The notes: generated by a model not told the origin, from the letters alone. Positions 51,155 through 60,662 are shown, numbered from the stretch's first letter. The stretch: 64,000 nt of DNA from RFSX01 sp964567435 (GCA_964567435.1 CAZMMQ010000006.1:34369-98368); one strand, 5' to 3'. Numbers and translations are program-made.

Positions 51155-53689
51155 ATGGACAGCAAATTTTCGCCAAAAGTCAAAAAAATAATATCACTCA
51201 GTAGAGATGAAGCTATAAGGTTAGGTAATGATTTTATAGGCACAGAGCATCTTTTGTTGGGGATGATAAAGGATAAAGAAAGTCTTGCGATCAGAGTATT
51301 GGATTCACTGGATGTTGATTTGTATGAACTCAAGTACAAAATCGAATCCTCAGTTCAAAATAAAAGAGGTGCTGACTCTATGCTTAATGTGGGAAGTATA
51401 CCGCTCAATAAGCATGCAGAAAAAGCACTGAAGGTATCTTTTCTTGAGGCAAAATCAATGAAGCAAGCTGAAATTAATCCAGAACATATCATGCTCTCAA
51501 TCCTTAAAATGAATGATAATCCTTCAACAAAAATTATGGATGAATTTGAAGTTGATTACGCTATCTACAAAAATGAACTTGAGTATGTCAATCAGGAAGA
51601 CACCACTAACTATTCTGATATTGTCTCTTCAAGTGATTCAGATTTACCAATAGAAGAAGACAGAGACGATTCATTCTCAAGAAGAAAAGGCAATAGCAAA
51701 TCTAGAACTCCTGTACTGGATAATTTTGGACGTGACGTCACAAAACTTGCTGAAGAAAATAAGTTAGACCCAATTATAGGACGTGAAACTGAAATAGAGA
51801 GAGTATCACAGATATTGAGTAGAAGAAAGAAAAATAACCCTATTCTCATTGGAGAACCCGGAGTTGGAAAAACAGCAATAGCTGAAGGATTGGCCTTAAG
51901 GATTATTCAAAAAAGGGTAAGCAGAACATTATTTGATAAGAGAATTGTGATGCTAGATTTAGCTGCGCTTGTTGCAGGTACAAAGTACAGAGGCCAATTT
52001 GAAGAACGTATGAAGGCCATTATGAATGAGCTCGAAAAGACAAGAGATGTGATTGTATTTATAGATGAGATACATACCATAGTCGGTGCTGGTGGTGCTA
52101 CTGGTTCTCTTGATGCTTCAAATATCTTCAAGCCTGCATTGGCAAGGGGCGAACTTCAAGTAATAGGAGCTTCCACATTGGATGAATATAGGCAATACAT
52201 AGAGAAAGATGGCGCACTGGATAGAAGGTTTCAAAAAGTACTTGTTGAACCACCTTCACCTGAAGAAGCCGTTCATATCCTTCAGAATATAAAGCCTAAA
52301 TATGAAGATTTTCATAATGTAATCTACTCAGACAATGCTGTAGAAGCTTGTGTCAAGCTTAGCAACAGATACATAACAGATAGATTTTTGCCAGACAAGG
52401 CTATCGATGTTTTAGATGAAGTTGGAGCAAGAACTCACCTAAAGAATATTCATGTGCCTAAGCATATTGAAGATTTAGAGAAGAAAATTGAAGGCGTCAA
52501 GGAATTAAAGAATCAAGCAGTCAAAAATCAGCAATATGAGAAGGCTGCAGATTTGAGAGATCAGGAATCCAAACTAATTAAGAAACTAGAACAAGACAAA
52601 AAATCTTGGGAAGCCGAATCTAAAGAGGCGAAATACCCTGTCAACGAAGAAGATATTGCAGAAGTGGTCGCAATGATGACAGGTATCCCTGTAACGAAAG
52701 TGGCTCAAAAAGAAAACAAAAAACTAGTCTCCATGAGTGATAGCTTAAAAAAGCATATCATTGGTCAGGATGGAGCAGTAGATAAAATTACCAAAGCCAT
52801 TCAGCGGAATAGACTAGGATTAAAAGATCCTTCTAAGCCGATAGGCACCTTTATTTTCTTAGGGCCTACTGGTGTGGGTAAAACAGAGTTAGCTAAAGCC
52901 TTGGCCAAAAATGTATTTGATTCTGAAGACGCTTTGATCAGAGTTGACATGACAGAATACATGGAGAAGTTTTCTTTGAGTAGGTTGATCGGAGCTCCTC
53001 CAGGATATGTAGGATATGAAGAAGGAGGTCAGTTGACAGAGAAAGTAAGGCGAAAACCATATTCTGTCATATTACTAGATGAGATAGAAAAGGCTCACCC
53101 CGACATATATAATGTATTACTACAGGTATTTGATGATGGAATGTTGACAGACGGACTAGGCAGAAAGGTAGACTTTAAAAATAGTCTTATCATTATGACA
53201 TCCAATATCGGAGCAAGGCAATTAAAGGATTTTGGAACAGGCGTCGGCTTTAATACACAAGCTAGATTAGATTCTGCTAACTCTGATTCTAAAGGAATAA
53301 TTGAAAAGGCACTCAAAAAAACATTTTCTCCAGAGTTTCTGAATAGAATAGATGATGTCGTCATATTCAATAGCCTTGAGCAAGAACACATCTTTAAGAT
53401 AATAGATATCACCTTGAAAGATCTCTTTAAGAGATTAAATGATATGGGCTATAAATTAAGTTTGTCACCTGCAGCTAAAAAGTTTGTTGCTGAAAAAGGA
53501 TTTGACCCTCAATTTGGAGCAAGACCACTTAATAGAGCCATACAGAAATACATAGAAGACCCATTAGCAGAATACATATTGAGTGAAAGTCCTAAAGAAG
53601 GTTCTGAATTCAAGGCTGTAATCAATAAAAACAAGGATGCCTTAGTTATAAAGTCAAGTACAACATTAGAATCTGAAGATGTAAAATAA
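51155..53689 (+). CDS. clpC: ClpC-type AAA+ chaperone/protease ATPase
   Basis: An 844-residue Hsp100 protein. Two Clp N repeats occupy ~1-145 (RDEAIRLGNDFIGTEHLLLG, then INPEHIMLSILKM). The first AAA domain has Walker A GEPGVGKTAIAEGL and Walker B VIVFIDEIHTIVGAG. A UvrB/UvrC-like coiled middle (~445-480: VKNQQYEKAADLRDQESKL) marks ClpC rather than ClpA. The second AAA domain has GPTGVGKTELAKALA and VILLDEIEKAHPD. With ClpP it unfolds and degrades proteins. It lies 85 bases upstream of infC on the same strand. Confidence 0.95.
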   Translation: MDSKFSPKVKKIISLSRDEAIRLGNDFIGTEHLLLGMIKDKESLAIRVLDSLDVDLYELKYKIESSVQNKRGADSMLNVGSIPLNKHAEKALKVSFLEAKSMKQAEINPEHIMLSILKMNDNPSTKIMDEFEVDYAIYKNELEYVNQEDTTNYSDIVSSSDSDLPIEEDRDDSFSRRKGNSKSRTPVLDNFGRDVTKLAEENKLDPIIGRETEIERVSQILSRRKKNNPILIGEPGVGKTAIAEGLALRIIQKRVSRTLFDKRIVMLDLAALVAGTKYRGQFEERMKAIMNELEKTRDVIVFIDEIHTIVGAGGATGSLDASNIFKPALARGELQVIGASTLDEYRQYIEKDGALDRRFQKVLVEPPSPEEAVHILQNIKPKYEDFHNVIYSDNAVEACVKLSNRYITDRFLPDKAIDVLDEVGARTHLKNIHVPKHIEDLEKKIEGVKELKNQAVKNQQYEKAADLRDQESKLIKKLEQDKKSWEAESKEAKYPVNEEDIAEVVAMMTGIPVTKVAQKENKKLVSMSDSLKKHIIGQDGAVDKITKAIQRNRLGLKDPSKPIGTFIFLGPTGVGKTELAKALAKNVFDSEDALIRVDMTEYMEKFSLSRLIGAPPGYVGYEEGGQLTEKVRRKPYSVILLDEIEKAHPDIYNVLLQVFDDGMLTDGLGRKVDFKNSLIIMTSNIGARQLKDFGTGVGFNTQARLDSANSDSKGIIEKALKKTFSPEFLNRIDDVVIFNSLEQEHIFKIIDITLKDLFKRLNDMGYKLSLSPAAKKFVAEKGFDPQFGARPLNRAIQKYIEDPLAEYILSESPKEGSEFKAVINKNKDALVIKSSTTLESEDVK

Positions 53690-53774
53690 TTAGCTTAACA
53701 CATATGTTATGTTATCCAAACAGTATATTTGACAAAAACATAGCAAAAACTAATTTTTAATAAAAACAAACCAT

Positions 53775-54362
53775 TTGGCGAAAAGAAGATCATTTCACAA
53801 AAAACCTCAACCAAAATTCAACTACAGAACCAATGATGCAATCAATGTTCCTAGAATCAGATTAGTTGGTGATAATTTTGATGAAATAAGTGAAGCTGCA
53901 GGAAGGAAAATAGAAAGCGGCGTCTACAACACTAGAGAAGCAATCCAGTGGGCTGATGAGATGGAAATGGATCTTATAGAGATTAGTCCTAAAGCTGATC
54001 CCCCTGTTGCTAAAATTGAAGATTATAATAAATTCCTATACCTCAAGAAGAAAAAGGAGAAGGAAATAAAGACCAAAACTGTAAAAACAGTTATCAAAGA
54101 AATTCGATTTGGTCCAAATACAGATGACCATGATTTCAATTTTAAACTGAAACATGCTATAAAATTCCTTACAGATGGCTCGAAAGTCAAAGCTTATGTG
54201 CACTTCAGAGGAAGGACCATCGTATTTAAAGACCGAGGACAATTATTACTTCTTAAGTTTATCAATGAGCTTGCTGAATATGGTGCTGCGGAAGAGTTGC
54301 CTAAAATGGAAGGTAGAAGAATGATTGTCATGATCTCTCCTAATAAGAAAGCCAAAAAATAA
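53775..54362 (+). CDS. infC: Translation initiation factor IF-3
   Basis: A 195-residue IF-3. The N-domain shows YRTNDAINVPRIRLVGDN (~17-34) and MDLIEISPKADPPVAKIEDY with the family's ISP-A-PPV-I-DY signature; the C-domain has KEIRFGPNTDDHDFNFKLKH and VHFRGRTIVFKDRG. The start is TTG 53775 (MAKRRSFHKKP); no in-frame ATG precedes it. A rare start codon is a known feature of infC (AUU in E. coli), used for autoregulation by IF-3. It is followed by rpmI and rplT as in most bacteria; thrS, often upstream, is absent and clpC takes that place. Confidence 0.95.
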   Translation: MAKRRSFHKKPQPKFNYRTNDAINVPRIRLVGDNFDEISEAAGRKIESGVYNTREAIQWADEMEMDLIEISPKADPPVAKIEDYNKFLYLKKKKEKEIKTKTVKTVIKEIRFGPNTDDHDFNFKLKHAIKFLTDGSKVKAYVHFRGRTIVFKDRGQLLLLKFINELAEYGAAEELPKMEGRRMIVMISPNKKAKK

Positions 54363-54427
54363 GACTGAGTGCCAAATATTTTATATAATATCTAGTGGAA
54401 ATAAGTGTATAGTATATGATAATACAC

Positions 54428-54435
54428 TACTTTTG
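54428..54435 (+). promoter_or_regulatory. Candidate -7 box (TACTTTTG) for rpmI-rplT
   Basis: Perfect TAnnTTTG match in the infC-rpmI gap, 23 bases upstream of the rpmI ATG. It would uncouple the two ribosomal genes from infC. Confidence 0.6.
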
Positions 54436-54458
54436 CACTCCTAAAAATTTATGCAGTT

Positions 54459-54656
54459 ATGCCTAAAATGAAAACACATTCAAGTGCCAAGAAGAGATTT
54501 AAGGTCACTGGCTCTGGAAAAGTAAAGAGATTCCAGTCAGGAACCAGGCACCTGCTCAGAAAGAAAAGTAAGAAAGCTAAATTGAATCTTAATGGATCAA
54601 CCTTGGTTTCTGAAGCTGATACACCAAGAGTGTTAAATATGCTTTGTAAGAAGTAA
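54459..54656 (+). CDS. rpmI: 50S ribosomal protein L35
   Basis: A 65-residue highly basic protein. MPKMKTHSSAKKRFKVTGSG and RHLLRKKSKKAKLNL are the L35 signatures; length is standard. It is 69 bases before rplT, after its own promoter box. Confidence 0.97.
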   Translation: MPKMKTHSSAKKRFKVTGSGKVKRFQSGTRHLLRKKSKKAKLNLNGSTLVSEADTPRVLNMLCKK

Positions 54657-54725
54657 ACATCTATTATTAACTTAAGCGTTGAGGCCAAGAACCTAGTTCC
54701 CTTAACCTTATAAAATCATATACTC

Positions 54726-55070
54726 ATGCCAAGGTCAGTTAACGCCGTCGCATCCAGAAGAAGGCGAAAAAAAATAATTAAAGCAGCTAAAGGTTATTTT
54801 GGCGCTAGAAGCAATGTCTATACAGTAGCAAAGAATGCTGTAGAAAAAGCAATGCAATATGCTTATCGTGATAGACGAAATAAGAAAAGAGCCTTTAGAA
54901 GACTATGGATAGCTAGGATAAATGCCGCAACGCGTATGGAAGGAATGTCTTACTCCAAGTTTATGCATGGGCTAAAAAATGCAGATATTCACTTGAATAG
55001 AAAGGTGCTAGCAGATTTAGCATTGAATGAACCAGACGCTTTTAAATCTATAGTGTCTAAAGTCAAGTAA
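54726..55070 (+). CDS. rplT: 50S ribosomal protein L20
   Basis: A 114-residue basic helical protein. MPRSVNAVASRRRRKKIIKA, then AKGYFGARSNVYTVAKNAVE, YAYRDRRNKKRAFRRLWIAR and INAATRMEGMSYSKFMHGLK match L20 throughout. In other bacteria L20 represses its own operon by binding the mRNA leader; I could not identify that site here. A strong terminator follows. Confidence 0.97.
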   Translation: MPRSVNAVASRRRRKKIIKAAKGYFGARSNVYTVAKNAVEKAMQYAYRDRRNKKRAFRRLWIARINAATRMEGMSYSKFMHGLKNADIHLNRKVLADLALNEPDAFKSIVSKVK

Positions 55071-55098
55071 CAATAATTAAAGATATAACCGCAAACTT

Positions 55099-55130
55099 GA
55101 GCTCTGCAAAATTGCAGGGCTCTTTTTTTT
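55099..55130 (+). terminator. Intrinsic terminator after rplT
   Basis: GAGCTCTGCAA pairs with TTGCAGGGCTC (one G:T pair) around a 2-base centre, followed by eight T. Confidence 0.9.
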
Positions 55131-55175
55131 ATTTTTGATTTGGAAACAATAAGCTATTGATAACCAAGGAAATAA

Positions 55176-56426
55176 CTATTGCCTGATGGCAACTACTGCG
55201 TCCATTCTGGATGCAAGAAAAGCAGGGATAATCCCAGAAATTACGCCGACTCCAATCGAAATAATTAGCCCAACAAGAGCATTGTATAGAGTCAATTGCA
55301 TATTGAAATCTAACAAAGTTGATATCAACTGTATCATTCCAAAGGACACTAGCAAACCAATACACCCACCTATAATACATAAGACAATAGCCTCAATCAA
55401 AAATTCACTCAGAATAACATAACTTTTTGCACCCAAAGCTTTTTTTATCCCTATGATATTGGTTCGTTCCTTGACAGAGACAAACATGATATTAGCTACA
55501 CTAAACATCCCTACTATAAGTGCAAACCCACCAATGAAAATACCTGCAATATTTAGAGTGCCGAAGAAACCATCTAGAACTTTGTTCAAAGAAGAGAGTT
55601 CCATGAGAGAGAAGTTATCGTCGTCCTTAGGCCTTAACCGCCTATGAGATCTTAATATGCCAGTAAGTTCACCTTTTAATTCTGTATTGTCTACACCATC
55701 CTTACCCCTCACTACTAAGGATTCTCCTATGCCCCTGCCGTCCTTTATATTCATGAACCTCCTCGCATTAGTCAAAGAAATCCAAATGACATCATCAAAA
55801 TTCATAAAATTAAACATGCTTTCCCCCTCCTCTTTTAGGACTCCTATTATGTTATAATTCTGGCCAAATAACTTTACTTCCTTTCCAATTGGGTCTATAT
55901 TCTGAAATAACTCCTTAGCCGCGATGCTTCCAAGAATAATCTTATTTGCGCCAGAATTGTATTCTGATCTGGTAAAATACCTTCCTTTCTCCATGTCCAA
56001 ACTCTGAATGTCTTGAAAATCAAAGGAACTACCCATTACCGAGAGGTTAGACACAGAGCTAGACTTATATTTAATTGTCTTGCCGTCTGTAAATACTGTA
56101 TATGCTAGTTTGTCTGCCAGTTTTGACTTCTTCTTTATAACTTCAAAATCCTGAAAATCAGGGTCCGGTCTCTTCATGTACTTAAAGTAGTTATTCTCCC
56201 AATCCCCTTCATTCCATGGAAATTTCTCTACATATACGACTCCAGTACCTATCTCAGACAGCCCGTCCATGACGTTGTCTTTCAATGAATCTACAGCGGA
56301 TTTGACTGAGATGATGCAGAATATGCCAATTGTAATGCCTACTAATGAGAGAAAAGTCCTCAGTTTGTTAGCAACCATAGAGCTAAAAGCTTGTCGGATA
56401 CTCTCAGCGATAATTTTAAAAATCAT
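55176..56426 (-). CDS. MacB/FtsX-type ABC transporter permease
   Basis: A 416-residue permease starting at ATG 56426 (MIFKIIAESIRQAFSSMVAN); a GTG two codons upstream is possible. It has the MacB layout: a first helix (FLSLVGITIGIFCIISV), a large periplasmic MacB_PCD domain at ~45-260, then the FtsX domain with three helices (IFIGGFALIVGMFSVANIMF, ILSEFLIEAIVLCIIGGCIG, LYNALVGLIISIGVGVISG). The RTNIIGIKKALGAK segment before helix three is typical. The ATP-binding partner is not adjacent in the window. The substrate is unknown. Confidence 0.9.
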   Translation of the reverse strand: MIFKIIAESIRQAFSSMVANKLRTFLSLVGITIGIFCIISVKSAVDSLKDNVMDGLSEIGTGVVYVEKFPWNEGDWENNYFKYMKRPDPDFQDFEVIKKKSKLADKLAYTVFTDGKTIKYKSSSVSNLSVMGSSFDFQDIQSLDMEKGRYFTRSEYNSGANKIILGSIAAKELFQNIDPIGKEVKLFGQNYNIIGVLKEEGESMFNFMNFDDVIWISLTNARRFMNIKDGRGIGESLVVRGKDGVDNTELKGELTGILRSHRRLRPKDDDNFSLMELSSLNKVLDGFFGTLNIAGIFIGGFALIVGMFSVANIMFVSVKERTNIIGIKKALGAKSYVILSEFLIEAIVLCIIGGCIGLLVSFGMIQLISTLLDFNMQLTLYNALVGLIISIGVGVISGIIPAFLASRMDAVVAIRQ

Positions 56427-56555
56427 AATCACACTACAAATTAGTGTAAATCGAAAAAAGTCCTTTACTTTTCTAGACTAACTGCCTTTTAATACCTCCT
56501 AAACGACTATCTGACATAGTTTTTAAGTGCATCAATATTTTCATCTTAAAATGTA

Positions 56556-56563
56556 TAATTTTG
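56556..56563 (+). promoter_or_regulatory. Candidate -7 box (TAATTTTG) for queA
   Basis: TAnnTTTG match 25 bases upstream of the queA ATG. Confidence 0.6.
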
Positions 56564-56588
56564 CGCACTCTTATAAAGAAGCATATAT

Positions 56589-57653
56589 ATGAAGACTAAG
56601 TTATCGACGTTCGCATTTGACCTACCAGAAAAACTAATTGCCAAATATCCTGCGGAAGTTAGAGATGAGTCTAGACTAATGGTAGTGCATAAAGATTCTG
56701 GAAAGATTGAGCACAAAGTATTTAAAGAGATACTTGACTATTTTGAGGAAGATGATACAATGATTTTCAATAATACCAAAGTCTTTCCTGCAAGGCTTTT
56801 TGGTAAGAAAGAAAAAACAGGAGCTCAGATTGAGGTCTTCTTATTGAGAGAACTCAACAAAGAATCTAGGCTATGGGATGTACTTGTAGACCCTGCGAGA
56901 AAAATCAGAGTTGGTAATAAGCTCTATTTTACTGATAAAGAAGATAATGAGCTACTCGTAGCAGAAGTTGTTGATAACACAACTTCGCGAGGAAGAACAA
57001 TAAGATTTTTCTTTGAAGGGACAGATGAGGAGTATCACGCTATACTTAGAACATTAGGAAATACGCCTCTGCCTAAATATATTAATAGAGATCCAGAGGC
57101 TATTGATATAGAGCGCTACCAAACTGTATATGCTGATAAAGTAGGTGCAGTAGCTGCTCCAACAGCAGGATTACACTTTAGTAAAACTTTACTTAAGAAG
57201 CTTGAAATCAAGGGCATTAACCTTCCTAAGATTACATTACATGTTGGACTAGGCACCTTCAGAGAGATTGAGGTAGAAGATCTTTCTAAGCACAAAATGG
57301 AAGCAGAATATTTTTCAATTTCTGGTGACGCTGCCAAAATTGTCAATAAGACAATTGAGGCCAAAAAAAGAATTTGCAGCATAGGTACTACATCTATGAG
57401 GACAATCGAGTCTGCAGTATCTGCTACAGGTTACCTCAAGGAAGCTGAAGGTTGGACAAATTTGTTTGTATACCATCCTCATGAATTCAGCATAGCCAAC
57501 AGTATGCTAACTAATTTTCATTTACCTAAATCTTCATTAGTGATTATGGTAGCTGCATTCGCTGGTCATGATTTGATAATGGAAGCATATCAAGAGGCTA
57601 TCAAGGAAAAGTACCGTTTCTTTAGCTATGGAGACGCCATGCTTATAATTTAG
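56589..57653 (+). CDS. queA: S-adenosylmethionine:tRNA ribosyltransferase-isomerase
   Basis: A 354-residue enzyme that makes epoxyqueuosine in tRNA wobble modification. Motifs: FAFDLPEKLIAKYPAEVRDE at ~8-27, DTMIFNNTKVFPARLFGKK, VGAVAAPTAGLHFSKTLLKK and LHVGLGTFREIEVEDLSKHK, all standard QueA signatures. Length and start (MKTKLSTFAFDLPEKL) are normal. Confidence 0.96.
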   Translation: MKTKLSTFAFDLPEKLIAKYPAEVRDESRLMVVHKDSGKIEHKVFKEILDYFEEDDTMIFNNTKVFPARLFGKKEKTGAQIEVFLLRELNKESRLWDVLVDPARKIRVGNKLYFTDKEDNELLVAEVVDNTTSRGRTIRFFFEGTDEEYHAILRTLGNTPLPKYINRDPEAIDIERYQTVYADKVGAVAAPTAGLHFSKTLLKKLEIKGINLPKITLHVGLGTFREIEVEDLSKHKMEAEYFSISGDAAKIVNKTIEAKKRICSIGTTSMRTIESAVSATGYLKEAEGWTNLFVYHPHEFSIANSMLTNFHLPKSSLVIMVAAFAGHDLIMEAYQEAIKEKYRFFSYGDAMLII

Positions 57654-57815
57654 TCAGTTCAGGGAATCTTTTAACCGATAGTCTAGTTATTCTTTCTGTC
57701 AATCTTTGCTAAATGCATGAAATCGTAGATACCTCTTATAAGGTATTGAATAAAAGGATTTTATATATAAGATTTATTTAATATATTATAAAATCTTCTA
57801 TTTTTCGATTTTTTT

Positions 57816-57823
57816 TACATTTG
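57816..57823 (+). promoter_or_regulatory. Candidate -7 box (TACATTTG) for the DUF2795 gene
   Basis: TAnnTTTG match 53 bases upstream of the ATG at 57877. Confidence 0.5.
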
Positions 57824-57876
57824 TGTGAATTTTTGGCAACTCATAAAACATTTTATTTCTCTTAAATCATAGATAA

Positions 57877-58098
57877 ATGTATTGGACATTAGAATTAGCA
57901 CACCATTTAGAAGATGCTCCGTGGCCTGCTACAAGAGACGAACTTATAGACTATGCTATAAGGACCTGTGCTCCACCTGAAGTTGTAGAAAACCTGCAAG
58001 AGATGGAGGATGAAGGCGATTCATACGAAAACATGGTAGAAATCTGGCCAGATTTTCCTAGGAAAGACGATTTTCTCTTTAATGAAGATGAATACTAA
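57877..58098 (+). CDS. DUF2795-type small acidic protein
   Basis: A 73-residue acidic protein. WPATRDELIDYAIRTCAPPE and VVENLQEMEDEGDSYENMVE (~16-54) match the DUF2795 family by eye, and the C-terminus IWPDFPRKDDFLFNEDEY is the form common in Bacteroidota. Function unknown. It has its own promoter box and terminator, so it is a separate short transcript. Confidence 0.85.
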   Translation: MYWTLELAHHLEDAPWPATRDELIDYAIRTCAPPEVVENLQEMEDEGDSYENMVEIWPDFPRKDDFLFNEDEY

Positions 58099-58101
58099 AT
58101 G

Positions 58102-58130
58102 AAAAAAGCTTCCACACCGGGAGCTTTTTT
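58102..58130 (+). terminator. Intrinsic terminator, probably bidirectional
   Basis: AAAAAAGCT pairs with AGCTTTTTT with further inner pairs around the loop ACACC. It lies between convergent genes (DUF2795 and EamA) and can serve both strands. Confidence 0.85.
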
Positions 58131-58136
58131 TATGCA

Positions 58137-59036
58137 CTATTTTTTATTTGAGTTGATCACAAATACACCAACCAACATAATAACAGCAGCAATAATTGAC
58201 AGAAAGGTGATTAGTTCATCATTGAATTGATAACCTAGAAACATGGCAATTATTGGATTAACGTAAGTGTTAGTAGCCACTTTCTCTGTAGATACATTTC
58301 TTAGCAAAAAATTAAATGCCGTAAAGGCAATAACAGAACCAAATACCACTAGATAAGCAATAGAGAACCAAGTTTTAGTTGTCCAACTCTCTATACCTGT
58401 ACCGGTTTCTCCAAGGATCAAACTAATAAGAAGAGTTGTAACCCCACCTGAAAACATCTGTATTGTAGAACTTGTCCAAGAGTTTTCAGGCAATTCTGCC
58501 TTGCTTACAAATATTGACCCTCCGCCCCAAGCTATCATAGACAATCCAATCACAAGAATCCCAAACCATTGATCTGGAGTACTAACTATACTCTTCTGAG
58601 AAACTAGTAAAGTCATCCCAGCTATACCAATGGCAATACCTAGAAAAGCCTGTACAGAAGGTCTTTTGGCATTGACTGCCCACATCATTAAGACTATAAC
58701 TAATGGCTCAGCTGAAATAATAAGTGCCGTTAGTCCAGTATCTATATAATTTAATGCCCAAATAGCACCACCAGTGCCCAAACCCATAAAGACAAATCCA
58801 GCTATGAATGCATTATAAATTTTCTTAATTTTAGGAATCTTAGGATAAAATAGAAGATGAGTAATAAATAAAGCTATTAGTGATGCACTTATATATCTAA
58901 TTCCACATAATCTAAATGCTGGAACTTGTTGAAGTGCGAAGTATGATGCCAAGTAAGTTGATCCCCAGACTATATAAATGATTAAGAATGATAGAATTAT
59001 CAGACTCCGGTCAGATTTTTTTTTGTCAGTCATCAT
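58137..59036 (-). CDS. EamA-family (DMT) transporter
   Basis: A 299-residue protein with ten transmembrane helices in two EamA repeats. The first repeat has IIYIVWGSTYLASYFALQQV and FMGLGTGGAIWALNYIDTGL; the second has LVIGLSMIAWGGGSIFVSKA and SVIAFTAFNFLLRNVSTEKV followed by TNTYVNPIIAMFLG. These are the drug/metabolite exporter signatures. The start is the first of two adjacent ATGs (59036); a TTG five codons upstream is also in frame. Substrate unknown. Confidence 0.9.
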   Translation of the reverse strand: MMTDKKKSDRSLIILSFLIIYIVWGSTYLASYFALQQVPAFRLCGIRYISASLIALFITHLLFYPKIPKIKKIYNAFIAGFVFMGLGTGGAIWALNYIDTGLTALIISAEPLVIVLMMWAVNAKRPSVQAFLGIAIGIAGMTLLVSQKSIVSTPDQWFGILVIGLSMIAWGGGSIFVSKAELPENSWTSSTIQMFSGGVTTLLISLILGETGTGIESWTTKTWFSIAYLVVFGSVIAFTAFNFLLRNVSTEKVATNTYVNPIIAMFLGYQFNDELITFLSIIAAVIMLVGVFVINSNKK

Positions 59037-59244
59037 TTTCTGGGATTCCAATTGATAGTCAAGAATGACAATTATTAGTCAATATTAAATTGATTTGATT
59101 AAGATTTCTTACAATTATTGGAACAATTATTGAATCTAAACTGATTGATGTGACTTTTACTGTTTTTCTTGTCACAATGTAGACTATTAACCTTCCTTAA
59201 ATTTTTCCTAAGTATTATTGTAAGCGCATAAACCAAAAATTATT

Positions 59245-59715
59245 ATGCACCACAAAGAAGTGAAGAAGGTTTTATATATCGAAGATAACATTGCTGATAT
59301 TAAGTTATTTGAAGAAGCTATTTCTTTCAATGATCTTTCTATCAAGCTGGAATATGTCACCGATGGCCAAGAAATGCTTAATTATTTTGAAGCATCTAAA
59401 AAAGCGCATTACAGGGACTTACCAGATTTAATCATATCAGATTTAAATCTTCCTAAAATAAGTGGGCAGCAAGTTATATCTGTTATAAAAGCAGATTCTG
59501 TATTTAAGAAAATCCCGGTAATCGTGTTTTCTACATCTAAATTGAAAAGCGATATCGAAAAGTGCTATGAATATGGAGCTAATGCCTACTTATCAAAGCC
59601 AGTCGATATTGATAAAATTTTCGAATTAGTAGAACTTATAGACAAGTTTTGGCTTAGAAACTGCCTATTAGTCAAAAATCCTGGCTCAGCAGAAGCTAAT
59701 GTGCATTCGTTCTAG
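59245..59715 (+). CDS. Single-domain response regulator (CheY/Rcp1-like)
   Basis: A 156-residue receiver protein. KVLYIEDNIADIKLFEEAIS carries the acidic pocket (Glu/Asp 13-14), LIISDLNLPKISGQQVI carries phospho-acceptor Asp 66, and VIVFSTSKLKSDIEKCYEYG with YLSKPVDIDKI supplies the Ser/Thr and Lys of a functional receiver. There is no output domain, so it signals by protein contact, as Rcp1-type regulators do. No kinase adjoins it. Confidence 0.93.
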   Translation: MHHKEVKKVLYIEDNIADIKLFEEAISFNDLSIKLEYVTDGQEMLNYFEASKKAHYRDLPDLIISDLNLPKISGQQVISVIKADSVFKKIPVIVFSTSKLKSDIEKCYEYGANAYLSKPVDIDKIFELVELIDKFWLRNCLLVKNPGSAEANVHSF

Positions 59716-59719
59716 TCAG

Positions 59720-60523
59720 TCATTCAATTTTTATTATACGTCGCAATGTTTTAAGTAAGTAGATATATCGTTTACTCTGCTTATCGAAGATGCCTTGATG
59801 ATCTAGATAGTCAATTCTTACTTGACCATGAACATGAATCACCTGATTATCATTTAGGATCATTCCAACATGTTGAATTAGATGATCGCCATTATGAAAA
59901 AAGGCTAAATCTCCAATTTGAGAATGGCTAGCAAAACCAACATCCATTCCTTGCTTTGATTGGTCAAGTATTGACCGCGGGAGTTGGTGACCTATCATTT
60001 TGAAAGCAACTTGTATTAGTCCTGAACCATCAATACCCATTATTGATCGCCCTCCTTCCAAATGCGGACAATGTATATACCTTTTTACGATGGTGGATAA
60101 TAATTTATGGGGTTCCATACTATTCTCTATCTGGACTATTTGCCCACTATAACGAAAAGTTGCAAATGGAAGCTTCGCATTTAATCCATCACACTGTCCA
60201 AGATCCGATCCCAGAGAAATGGGAAAGGTGATCTTGTCTGAACTTAGACTATGGAAGTGATCCAAAGCAAAAGCTTTATTATATATAATCTTCTTCTGCT
60301 CAGATTCTTTAACAACATAAAATTGCTTAGCATCTATCCATCCTATCACATTATCCCATCTACACTGCACACGAAACCAGTTTTTATTCTTCTTTGAAAT
60401 GATAGCAACATACTCACCGAAGAGAATCTGGCTCATAAGCACAGCATTGTGCGCTGGATATCTTCTGAGACTAGCTACACTAACTCTACACACAGCAATA
60501 TCACTTAATTTTGGCCTTCCCAC
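59720..60523 (-). CDS. NlpC/P60-like protein with SH3 domains, catalytic Cys replaced by Gly
   Basis: A 267-residue protein (GTG start at 60523). Residues ~10-72 form a bacterial SH3 domain (VSVASLRRYPAHNAVLMSQI, EYVAIISKKNKNWFRVQC) and ~85-145 a second one. The C-terminal ~145-255 is an NlpC/P60 domain, where GGRSIMGIDGSGLIQVAFKM aligns with the GIDCSGLVQ catalytic motif, but the nucleophile Cys is Gly 166 (codon GGT instead of TGT). The catalytic His is kept in LIQHVGMILND (His 218). It is probably inactive as a cell-wall peptidase and may bind peptidoglycan only. No signal peptide is seen at this start. Confidence 0.85.
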   Translation of the reverse strand: MGRPKLSDIAVCRVSVASLRRYPAHNAVLMSQILFGEYVAIISKKNKNWFRVQCRWDNVIGWIDAKQFYVVKESEQKKIIYNKAFALDHFHSLSSDKITFPISLGSDLGQCDGLNAKLPFATFRYSGQIVQIENSMEPHKLLSTIVKRYIHCPHLEGGRSIMGIDGSGLIQVAFKMIGHQLPRSILDQSKQGMDVGFASHSQIGDLAFFHNGDHLIQHVGMILNDNQVIHVHGQVRIDYLDHQGIFDKQSKRYIYLLKTLRRIIKIE

Positions 60524-60662
60524 TTTATATTGGTATTGGGCGAATTTACAACTATCGCTCTAGTAACTAATCCAAAAATTCCTAGAATATTTAAGGTGGA
60601 ATTTTAGTTTAATACATTAAATGGCCATCTATTAAGTATGACAATAATTGTAGATTTACGTA

